64,000 nucleotides of DNA, from assembly GCF_000276665.1 (NCBI RefSeq), contig NW_004955417.1, positions 17,529,798 to 17,593,797 on the forward strand, in the 5' to 3' direction. The notes beneath the pieces were generated by a model. That model was not told where the DNA came from. It did no database searches and was given only the letters and a program-made list of their open reading frames with translations. Origin of the DNA: Chinchilla lanigera (lineage: Eukaryota; Chordata; Mammalia; Rodentia; Chinchillidae). A program made the position numbers and the translations under genes. Of this stretch, positions 12,585 through 22,100 are shown one piece after another; positions within the stretch are counted from its first letter, which is position 1, and each line of letters begins with the position of its first letter.

Positions 12585-12699
12585 GTTATTGGTATAGGAA
12601 AATAGAAACTCCCAACCTGAATGATATCTGGGATGAGTTTGTATTCTCTAAAATCAAAGAATGAATTGTAAGAACAATAGAGGTTAAGAGAAGAATATA

Positions 12700-12705
12700 T
12701 TTATT
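12700..12705 (-). terminator. Polyadenylation signal of the ERV LTR
   Basis: The minus strand reads CCCTCAATAAATATATTC. This is a canonical AATAAA downstream of the LTR TATA box. Confidence 0.6.
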
Positions 12706-12785
12706 GAGGGAAAGAAAGCTTCTGTCCAAGAGAGGGACAGAAGGGGGCCAGAGTGGGTTGTCAAGGACCTTGCCCTTCCCAGGGA

Positions 12786-12792
12786 CTTTATA
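12786..12792 (-). promoter_or_regulatory. TATA box of the ERV LTR
   Basis: The minus strand reads GCTCTATAAAGTCCC. It is placed upstream of the AATAAA signal at the spacing expected for an LTR promoter and R region. Whether the promoter is active cannot be judged from sequence. Confidence 0.6.
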
Positions 12793-13254
12793 GAGCAAAA
12801 GCACTAGGTAAGGTGGGTCCAAGTCAGGGGAAAAATGGGAAATTACAAGGTGGGCATGAGGTGGGACAAAACTATGGTCAGCCAGTAAGATTATAAGTAT
12901 AATTTTTCAGGTAAGATGGAGTAAACTGGGATCAAATGGGGGATGAGTCACGAAGAAAGTGGGTGTGTATACAGGGGGCTTTTCCTGTAAGGGGTTGCTC
13001 TAGTGACTCTTCCTGGCTTTTTCAAGGTGATTACTTCCTATTTAGAGTATCAGTCCCCTATGTTCACACCTTGGGAGGTATGTGAGTGCATTAATTTAGT
13101 CTTTTGTCTTGAGGTCTGATCCACAGCAAATATGTCTCCATTCACAAGGTATCTTGTCTTTCATGTTGGCTCCTTCTAGGGCCTGGCCCTGTCTGACTGC
13201 CTATAATATTTCTATCTAACTTGGCTGTCTATAACATTATCTTCAGCAAAATTG

Positions 13255-13470
13255 CTCAGACTACCAGATGTAAGAATGAAAGATTGAGCAAACAATTAAA
13301 GACTATAAAAAATAATTTTAAAAACCTACTAGAAACCATGCAAAGTTTCACTAATTAAGATAGTAGGGATTCAGCAACGGTTGTTATATTGTATATTGTT
13401 GTCTTCAAATTAGTTGTTCAGATTACCAGATGTAAAGATGCAAAATTGGTCAAGAAAAGAAAAACTTAAG
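13255..13470. repeat. Short direct duplication beside the ERV LTR
   Basis: CTCAGACTACCAGATGTAA at about 13256 recurs as TTCAGATTACCAGATGTAA at about 13429. The segment CAACGGTTGTTATATTGTAT at about 13375 matches CAATGGTTGTTATATTACAT at about 12561, on the far side of the LTR. The simplest reading is an old tandem duplication of about 150-200 bp whose left copy was later split by the LTR. Confidence 0.5.
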
Positions 13471-16014
13471 CATTAACTGCTTTAAATAAATCAATAGACT
13501 ATAGCAGAACAATTATCCCAGCTAGCCTTGTATATCCATATATAATTTTTCCCTTCTTTCTTTCTTTTCTCTTTTCCCTCACCCTAGTTGTTTCTTCCCT
13601 TTGAGCAACTACTTTTCCTTTCACAACATCTATTGTACCTTTTGGGTTTTATTTACTTTTTCAGGTTCTTACACTAGGGAGACAATACAATGTTTACATA
13701 TGTGAGTCTGAGTTATTTCACTTATGAATATGGTCTCTAGTTGCATTCATTTTCCTATGTAAACCTTGAGTTTGTCTTTTTAATATCTGAGTAGTACTCC
13801 ATTATGTAAAAATGCCACAAATTTATATCCACTGCTCAGCTGATGGGCATTTGGGTTGTTTCCAATATTTAGCTATGACAAATTGTGCTGCTCTGCACAG
13901 GAGCCTCTAATCATAGTTTTCTGAAGAATTTCCACACTGATTTCCATAGTGATTATACCAGGATACACTCCCACCAAAAATGGAGAAGGATTCCTTTTGC
14001 CCACAGCCCCTCCAGCATTTCTTATCAGTTGACTTCTTGATGATAGCCATTCTTTCTGGGGTGAGATGGAATCTCAGTGTTGTTTTAATTTGCATTTCTC
14101 AAATGACAAATGATGTTGAACATTTTTTCATGTACTTATTTGCCATTAGTATCTCTTCATTAGAGAAGTGTGTATTCATCTTAGATGCCCATTTTTTACT
14201 GAGTCTTTGAATTTTGGGGGACTGATTTTTTAATTCTTTATATGTTCTAGATAGAAGTCCTTTGTCTGAAGGACAGTTGGCTAAAAGATTTTCCCCAATG
14301 CATTTTTTTTTATTCTATTGGTGATTTATTTTGAAGTGCAAAATCTTTTCAATAAGAGGAGATCTCAGTTATTGATCCTTTGAAGTATTTCCCATGCAGA
14401 TTGTTTTTTTTCTCATGAACTCTTTGCCTACCCCTAAATCTTCAAGATTTCTACCTACTTTCTTTTCCAGTAGATTTAGTGTTTCTGTTTTAATATTTAG
14501 ATTTTTGATCAATTTTTACTTTATTTTAATGCATGGTGGTACAAATAGGTCTAATTTTAGTCTTCAGCATTTAGTCTTCATCATGTGGAAAGCCAATTTT
14601 TCCAGCATTATTTATTAAAGAGGCTATCATTCTTCCAGTGTACATATTTGGCCCCTTTGTCAAAGATAAGGTCGCTGAGTGTATTTGTAGTGTGCCTGCA
14701 TTTTTGAGTCTGTTCCATTGAGACTCAGGTATGTTTTTCTTCCAGGACAATGCTGATATTAATATAGTAGCTGATTTTAGATTATTAAGAATTTTTATAT
14801 CTTCTTGACTCAGCTTTGGTAATTCATGTGTATTTAGCAATCTGTTCTGTGTTTTCCATCCTGTCAGAGTAAAAAGTTTCAAAGTAGGTATTGATGATCT
14901 TCTGACTTTCTATAGGATCTGTAGTGATTTCACACTTTTTGTTCCTTATTGCATAAATTTGAGATTCTTTTTCCTTTTTTCTGATAAGATTAGCTAGGAG
15001 GGTTTATCAATTTTATTTACTCTTTCAAAGAACCAATCTTTGATTCATTGTATTCTTTGCATTGCTTTCTTAATTCCATTGCATTAATTTCTACTGTAAT
15101 CTTTATAATCTCCTGCCTTCTTTGGGCTTTAGGCTTGACTTGCTCTTCTCTTTTTAGAAGTTGTTTATCTGTGCTCCGTCTGTTTGCTGATTGAGAATTA
15201 ACTACTATAAATTTCCCCTTTAGGACTGCTTTCATTGCGTCCCACAGGTTCTGATAAGTTGTATCTGCATTTTTCTTTGATTTTAAATATTGTTTAATAT
15301 CTTCTTTAATTTCGTCTGTGACTCAGTGATTGTTAAGGAGGATATTATTTAATTCTCATGTTTTTATAGAGTTTTTGAAATTTCATATGTCAGTAATTTC
15401 CAATTTCATTGTAGCATGGTCAGATAATATACATGGGATAATTTCACTTGTTTTGCATTTACTTAAGCATGTTCTATGTGCTCTTGTATGGTCTATTTTG
15501 CATAATGCCCCATGTAAAGTTAAGAACATATGTTCTGATGCCATGGGGTAGAACACTCTGTAAAGGTCTACTAAGTCCATTCATTCACACATTTGGTTTA
15601 GTTCTACCATTTTTTTGCTGATTTTTTGGCAAGTTGATTTATCTCTTTGTGCCAATGGATTGTGATTTAAAGTCCCCCATTATAATTGTGTTATTGCTTT
15701 TTTGATGTTTTATGTCCATTATTATTTGTCTTATATAGCTGAATGTGCCCATATTTGGTACATATATATTTTTGATTTATTTATGTCTTCCTCTTGCAGT
15801 TTTCCCCGAACCAGTATGTAGTGATCTTCTTTATCTCTTTTGATCATTCTTGGTTTGGAGTCCCCATGTCTGCAAACAGAATAGCTATCATTCCTTTTTT
15901 CTGGGTTCCTGTCACATGGAGTATTGTTTTTCATCCTATAACTTTCATTCTATGGATTTCCTTATGAGTTAAATGTGTTTATTATACACAGCATATTGTT
16001 GGATTTTGTTTCTT

Positions 16015-16178
16015 TTTTTTTTTTTTTAAGGAAGGAAAGGTTTATTTATTTAGCTCACTGTTTGTGTATGTTTCAGTCTGTAATCAGCTGGCTCCAAGGT
16101 AGGGTGGCACATGGCAAAGGACAACAGTTCATGGTGGCAGAAAACAGCAAAGGCAGCAAGAGCAAAAGTGGAGGACTA
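16015..16178 (-). mobile_element. Retroposed fragment of a MaLR-like LTR transcript
   Basis: On the minus strand this insert ends with AATAAACCTTTCCTTCCTT followed by a run of A residues. A perfect 13-bp duplication GATTTTGTTTCTT flanks it at 16002-16014 and 16179-16191. Its body matches part of the MaLR-like LTRs found at 18056, 27985 and 34279 (AGCTGGCTCCAAGG, GTGGCACATGGCA, CAACAGTTCATGGTGG). An A-tail plus a 13-bp duplication is the signature of L1-mediated retroposition, not LTR integration. So this is a 5'-truncated cDNA of an RNA polyadenylated in an LTR. Confidence 0.75.
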
Positions 16179-16816
16179 GATTTTGTTTCTTGATCCACTC
16201 TGCCAGTCTGCTTCTTTTGATTGGTGTATTGAGACCATTTACATTGACGGTTATAACTGATATGTATCTGCTTATCTTTATCATGTTATTTTCCTGCTGT
16301 TGGTTCCCTACTTTTCACCTTTGCTTAATTGTCTGCTCTCTTTGGTGATGCCTTTTTATTGTTCTTGAAATTGTGGTCATTTTCATTTCTTTCTAGAATA
16401 CATTTCAGAACTCTTGTAAGGTTGATTTGCTGTTCATAAATCTCTTTAGTTGTTCTTTTTGGTGGAAGTATTTTATTTTTCTGTTATTTTTGAAAGGTAT
16501 TTTTGCAGAGTACATCAATTTGGGTTGGAAGTTGTTTTCTTTTTGTACCCGAAATACTTCACCTGAAGCTCTTCTTGACTTGATGGTTTGTTTTGAGTAG
16601 TCTGCCGTGATTCTGATGGGCTTTCCTTTATAAGTGATTTATTTCTTTTCTCTAACAGCTTTTAATATTCTGTTCTTTTGCTGAATTTCTAGAATCTTAA
16701 GTGTTATGTGTCCACTTGTAGATTTATTTTGGTTATGGATAATTGGAGTTCTATATGCCTCACTTGCTTTATGTCAGATTCTTCTCCCATGCTTGGGATA
16801 TTTTCTGCTATTATTT

Positions 16817-16910
16817 ATTTATTTATTTATTTTTGGTACCGGGAATCAAACTCATGACCTCAGGCTTGCCAGGCAAGCGCTTATGCCTCTGAGCTACATC
16901 CCCAGCCCCA
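16817..16910 (-). mobile_element. ID-like tRNA-derived SINE inside the L1
   Basis: The minus strand reads GGGGCTGGGGATGTAGCTCAG (A box region), then a GGTTTGATTCC-type B box (here GAGTTTGATTCCCGGTACC), then an A-rich tail read as TTTATTTATTTA on the plus strand. The direct repeat TCTGCTATTATTT at 16804-16816 and 16911-16923 is a clean target duplication. The SINE is therefore younger than the L1 it sits in. Confidence 0.9.
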
Positions 16911-17711
16911 TCTGCTATTATTTCTGCAAGTAGTCTATTTATGCCATCCATATTTACTCCTGCTCTTCATTGACAGCTATCAGTCTTATATGGTTTTTCT
17001 TTGCCTCATCTTGCAGCTGTTGAATTGTTATTTCTTGGTTCCTTGTTATTTTTAAGAGATCTTTTCTTTTGCAATTGCTAGCTGCAGTACTGTCTTCAAG
17101 GTCTAAAAGTCTATCTTCAATCTATGTCTTATTTAAATGTGTTGGGGAATTTTTTCATTATTTTTGGCACCTCTTTTTTTGCCTGAGATATTATTACTGA
17201 TCTGATGTAATTCTGTGGCCTGATGGACTTATTTCTTTACTTCACTTGCTATCATTTTAGACATTTCAGGTGTGTGACTTCCAAGTTCTTCTGTGTCAAT
17301 GTTTCCTGGCCTTGTTCCAGGTGGGGTGGAGGTCTTAAATTGCATTTTGCTGCTTCATTTTGTCATTTCCAAAGCTCCCAAAGTTTACTAGGGCTTGGTG
17401 TTGATCCTGTGATAGTGGGGGCTGGGGCAGGGTACAGTTCACAGAGGTCCTGTAGTTTGTCCCAGCTCAGTGTTACCCCCACAGTGGTGCTGGGGCAAGG
17501 GTGGTTCTCTGAGGTTCCAGGAGTTCACCAGGGCTCAGCTTCACTCCTGCAACATTGGGGTGTAGGGAATGGCTAATTGAGTTTTCCAAAGCTTCTGGGG
17601 CTCAGTGGCACTCCCACAATGGTAGGAGGGCAGGGGGGCAGCTCACTAAGTCTCCTAAAGCTGTCCATGGCTAAGCCTTCCTCCCAAGATGGTGGGGTTC
17701 TGGGGTGCCAC

Positions 17712-17845
17712 CTTTTTTTTTGAGAAAGAGTCTTGCTGACCTTGAACTTACTTTGTAGCCCTGCCTGGCCTCAAACTTATTCCAATCCTCCTGCCTCAGC
17801 CTCCAGAGTTCTGGAATTACAGGTGTGCCCCACCACACCTGGCTT
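17712..17845 (-). mobile_element. B1-type SINE, antisense
   Basis: The plus strand shows a T run, then the reverse complement of the B1 body: CTGGCCTCAAACTTA, then CCTCCTGCCTCAGCCTCC, then GAATTACAGGTGTGCCCCACCACACCTGGC. The T run at 17713-17721 is the reversed A tail. It abuts the right end of the L1. Confidence 0.87.
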
Positions 17846-18055
17846 AAACATAGCTAAAATGATTATTATTAGATACCATAAAAGATAATCCAAGAAAAAT
17901 TACAAGTCATTTAAGAAATAATTTTCAGTAGTAATTTTTGTTCAGTGGAACAGCAGATATTACAATTTAAAGGTGTGTTTTGGATAAGCAATAAAATTAA
18001 AATCAGCAAAATCATATTGTTCACCAATCACATATATGACATACAGAAATTACAG
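17846..18055. other. Short non-coding spacer between B1 and LTR
   Basis: AT-rich sequence with no recognised feature. Confidence 0.5.
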
Positions 18056-18553
18056 TGTCTTGGTTATTTTTTTCTTGTTGCTGGGACAGAATATCAGACA
18101 CTCAAAAGTTAAAGGAAGTAAAGGTTTATTTAGCTCAGTTTGTGGAGGTTTCACTCCATAATCAGCTGCCTCCAAGGCAGGGTGGCACATAGTCGAGGGG
18201 CAACTGTTCAAGGTAGCAGAAATCAAGAACAGCAACAAGAGCTAAAGCAGGGGGAGTGCAAGTATCTTTCCCTCCCTTATGTTGCAAGCAGGTGGCCACC
18301 CCCTAGGGTGATTGTTTGTGGCACTCACACCATCTCTGTGCTCTACTCTTTCACAGGATGAGGATGTTTACAAAGTGAGGACCCTGGCCCCATGGTGAAT
18401 CACTTAGTTAAACTTCTAAACTTCTCAAACTGACATAATGAACAAAATGCTAGAGGTAAAGGCATGTCCTTTATACCTCAGGATATAGAACTGCTGAGTT
18501 ACTTAGTTAAGCTTTTCAACTTCTCAAGTTGACACAGTGTATCAACCATAACA
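18056..18553 (-). mobile_element. MaLR-like LTR, antisense, with internal duplication
   Basis: On the minus strand it begins TGTTATGGTTGATACACTGTG and ends with an AATAAACCTTTACTTCC polyadenylation region. The plus strand has the family landmarks GTTTATTTAGCTCAG, AGCTGCCTCCAAGGCAGGGTGGCACA and CAACTGTTCAAGG. Near the right end two similar segments, ACTTAGTTAAACTTCTAAACTTCTCAAACTGACA at about 18402 and ACTTAGTTAAGCTTTTCAACTTCTCAAGTTGACA at about 18499, form an internal duplication. Bases 18260-18345 are present again in perfect inverted form at 19001-19086. Confidence 0.75.
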
Positions 18554-18844
18554 CACTGTGAATAAGTTTTCCTTGTTTGTAGTTTATAATATAAGAAACA
18601 AATACTAATTTAAAAATAAAGATGTTTAGAAACACAGGACTAAATAATAACAAGGCTTTTACTTGATGGTTTGCTTTTCATGGTGAGAAATCCAATTGCT
18701 TAGCATCTATCAATGACAGAGAGGTAGGCAGTTACGGAGGTGTTGAGATCTTATTGATCACCTATGAAAGTGAAACTGAAAGAAATGCTAGACTCTGCTA
18801 TTCAGTCAACTAGGTGAAGTCCACTCTTGGGGACACATGAATTA
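18554..18844. other. Non-coding, nothing recognised
   Basis: Spacer between the LTR and the AT tract. No gene or repeat recognised. Confidence 0.5.
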
Positions 18845-18999
18845 CTATATATATATATATAGCTTATTATATATTATATATATATATTAGCTTATTATGA
18901 TAATATATTAATATAATATTAATATATTAATATTATATTAATATTATTAATAATATAATATTAGTATTATAATATTATATTAATATATATATTAGCTTA
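18845..18999. repeat. Palindromic AT tract
   Basis: Runs of TA and of TAATATTA-type units make almost the whole tract A/T. Many subsegments are self-complementary, so cruciform or hairpin structures are likely. The motif TTAGCTTATTATGATA occurs at 18888-18903 inside it and again at 19085-19100 after the inverted copy. Confidence 0.85.
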
Positions 19000-19000
19000 T

Positions 19001-19086
19001 TAGAGCACAGAGATGGTGTGAGTGCCACAAACAATCACCCTAGGGGGTGGCCACCTGCTTGCAACATAAGGGAGGGAAAGATACTT
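19001..19086 (-). repeat. Perfect inverted copy of an LTR segment
   Basis: By direct comparison, these 86 bases are the exact reverse complement of 18260-18345 in the MaLR-like LTR, with no mismatch seen. The copy is bounded by TTAGCTTAT at 18992-19000 and 19085-19093. It contains no TG/CA LTR end and no A tail, so it is not a separate transposition. Confidence 0.9.
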
Positions 19087-19100
19087 AGCTTATTATGATA

Positions 19101-22100
19101 TTCTAGTAAATTCTAGAGTTACTTGCATTGTTAAGCTAATATTAAAATACTTAGCTGCAGTGTCTAGTGCAAGTGAACTCTTAATAAATATGAGTTGGCT
19201 TAATAAATAAAAACACGAATGCAACCAGTTTAGCTGTACGTGTTTGTACCGTGGGATGTAGATCACAAAATCAGAAAGCTGACAGCTGGGTGACAGCTCA
19301 CAGATGTGCCGACTCTGTCTCATATCCACTATATGATACACTTGTGTGTTGCACCTCTCTCATTCTGTACTCTGTGTTGAGGCACAGGGTGGTGAACTGA
19401 TTTGTGCAAATGAATTGCAGAACTTGAAATGTAGATATTTGGGATCATATCTACTGCAATATCATTCTCATTATATAACACTGAGAAAAATAAAGATTAC
19501 ATTAAAGAAGAGGGTTATAGTAGACCAGAAGTGCCTAAGATGAAGAATACTGATCCCAAATAGTGCAAGAAAAATATTGTACATAATGTGTGCATGTGTG
19601 TGTGTATGTTTTAGCAGCAGAGACCATTGCATTTATCAGATTCTCGATGACTTCCCTGACTTAGGAAATATTAAAATGATTAAGTTAAGCATTAAAAAAT
19701 TTGAAGAGGCAGAAGGTGAATCATGCATTCTAGTGTGGTAGGAATGCTTATGGCAGTTTCATTGAAATTAAGTTGTTTCAAATCTCGAGCATTGGATTCA
19801 TTTCAGGTATAATTTACATAACAGAGATTGAGAGCTGACTTTATAAAATTTTGAAGGCTAAGAATTATTGGCTGAACAGTGAATATTAATAGAAGTGTGA
19901 GAAGAAATATAAAAGATACCAACTTATTCTCCTTCATCACATCTAAAATTTTCAATGTCATATATACATGAGAATTCAGATGAAGTAAAGATAAAAGAGA
20001 TTCTCTCATAATCAGAAGGCTTATAAAATATTTGGCAAAATAAAATACTTTTCCAGAGCTGAAATACTACATTAAAGGAGATGGTGAAAAGAAAATGAAG
20101 TACATGATTTTAATTAAAAAATATTAAAATTTATTTTTTCATTACTTTAAATTTTATTTATAATTCCATTAAACTCCTTATTAAATTAGTGCATGATCAG
20201 TCTTTACTAAAGTTGTGTTGAAAACAGTCAAGTAATTGAATAGATGTAATTTTTATAAAGTTAATATCTTGCAACATTTGTTTCAAAAGTGAGATTAAGC
20301 TTTCCAAAAACCAGGTAAATAATAATTATTTGATAAATGCATTTTTCTGCAGTGAATATATAGTACTTCTCTGATGAGATTTTTCACTTCTTATAAAATT
20401 TAAGGTATCTTGGAAGAAGGAGTCCATATTACTATTTGTAGTTGTATTTTTTTCTTCAGATTGCTTTTCTTGTTTTACAAAAGAATTCAAGATAGTGAAA
20501 ACATTTATGATGATAAATGATGAAAACATTTACGAGATAACCGTATCCCAAGTTGGAGATACATTGTAGAAATGGGTATGAATAGAAGGGTAACACCATG
20601 ATTTTGCCTGAAGCCAGCATTGCTGACAAAGACACATTAAGCACAAAGTTGAATGTTTCACTTTGTCATAAACAGTGATGGATTCTTTACACATTGGCAT
20701 ACCTGGTCCTTTGGGTAGTTTTGAGACCAACAGACTGAGTGGACAAAACTCTGCAGTCAAAAGCTAGACTAAGCTGAGAGGGAGAGAAGAGATATTGTGA
20801 TTATCAATGGTTCTGCGTGGAAACAGAATACTATAAGTGACATTTAGTAATCTCTGAGAAGTACTAGTATACACATCAAAAGGAAGAAGAAGAAGCGATA
20901 GAATCCTTTAGTTTCATGTGTAGTTAATTATAAAGTTCTCAATTTGGTATTTAGCAAAATAGAAAAAATGTTGCTTCTCTGTTGTATGGGAAATCATAAG
21001 ATAACATGACAGAATAAATTTATTTATGTTAAACGTGGTAAACCAGATGGGACTGGAAATTAGAGCCTGACTTTGTGAGTCCAAATCCTGGTACAAAGAC
21101 ATGAGTTTCATTTCAATAGTCCCAAATACGGTAAGGGTATTGTGGTGGACAATAGATGCCAAATCTGTCAACACTTTGCATAAAAAATTAGACACAACTA
21201 AATGTAAGTCTTGGACATAGATGAAAAGGAACAGCAACAACAAAAACTAGATATTTGTTAACTAAACTAGGAAAGCAATTAGGACTAGAGATAACTTACC
21301 CTGTAATTTATGTGAAGATTTCTCCCTGGAATTGGAAGGAAAAATAGAGCTAAAAGTCTAAATGAATTTGAGTACTAAGTTGGTTATTAAGACATAGCAT
21401 AAGGGAAGATAAAGTATCTAATTACTGGTCATGGGGAGAAAAACAGCAGATTTCCTGCTAGAGGGACATGGTGCAAATAGACTAGTGTCACAGTGATGAA
21501 AAAGGAATTGTCCTGATAATGAAGCTCATGTACACCTCAAGCAGCCATGGAAGGTAGCAGGGAAGTATAAGGGTATGGAAATCATACTTGGGTTAAGTAA
21601 ACCCCAGGTTTTCTGTTTATTTATATATTAACAAAGTCTACTTTTAAAATATGTACATAATTATTATTAGTCAGGTGTATAACATGCTTATTTTATTTTT
21701 AAATATTATATATGTGGTATAGGATTAAATATGTTCTTATTGATATGGGTGTAGGATTGCAAAGTGTGGAGACATGGAAGCGATGGAAGGTTGAGGGTAT
21801 CTAAGTCAAGGAAGCCTCAAATTCACGTTCCATTTCAGTTATGAGGACATGGAAATTTCTGTTAGCTCTCTAAAAATTTGTTTCTTCATCTATAAATAGG
21901 AACAATGAACACAGCATCATTGTATGAACGAGATATACTTGTCTCAGAGTGGACATTCAATTGATAATAATCATTGCTATTTTATCTGAATAAGAATTAA
22001 TTAATTCTTCAATCTTCATTTAAATCAAGGCTTTTGTTTTCTTGCTATTGAGTTTACCATGAATTTTAGACTTTAATCACTTTTCAAATATTCATTTTTC

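Larger units (their letters stand above)
12585..13245 (-). mobile_element. Solo ERV LTR (class I-like), antisense
   Basis: Read on the minus strand, it has the order of a retroviral LTR. A U3-like region starts near 13245 (TGAAGATAATG). A TATAAAG box lies at 12786-12792. An AATAAA polyadenylation signal lies at 12700-12705, about 85 bp downstream. A U5-like tail with a TTCATTCTTTGATTT stretch runs down to about 12585. This TATA/polyA spacing and the GC-richer U3 fit gammaretrovirus-like ERV LTRs. No internal retroviral sequence adjoins it on either side, so it is a solo LTR left by recombination. Boundaries are approximate. The class is my inference from layout, not from a database match. Confidence 0.68.
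13530..17705 (-). mobile_element. Long antisense L1 (LINE-1) copy, non-functional
   Basis: The plus strand reads the L1 sequence backwards, from the 3' end on the left to ORF1 and 5' sequence on the right. Evidence on the left includes a pyrimidine-rich antisense polypurine tract (about 13547-13580) and the antisense ORF2 C-terminal landmark GATGGGCATTTGGGTTGTTTCC near 13840. TTCTTTATATGTTCTAGATA lies near 14236. Landmarks GGACTGCTTTCATTGCGTCC (near 15222) and GAGACCATTTACATTGACGG (near 16231) follow. TTCTGATGGGCTTTCC (near 16611) lies toward the 5' half. Compared with a typical roughly 6-kb L1, a part of ORF2 seems missing near 14780, and stops occur throughout. Two younger inserts interrupt it (16015-16178, 16817-16910). 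No reverse transcriptase ORF survives. Confidence 0.85.

Noticed and set aside
14571..14882. 103-codon minus-strand ORF that might be a gene
   Set aside because: It lies in the antisense L1 and is a remnant of the ORF2 reading frame, not an independent gene.
17223..17576. 117-codon ORF in the GC-richer L1 right end
   Set aside because: It lies in the antisense 5' part of the L1, a region without stops because of composition. There is no conserved domain.
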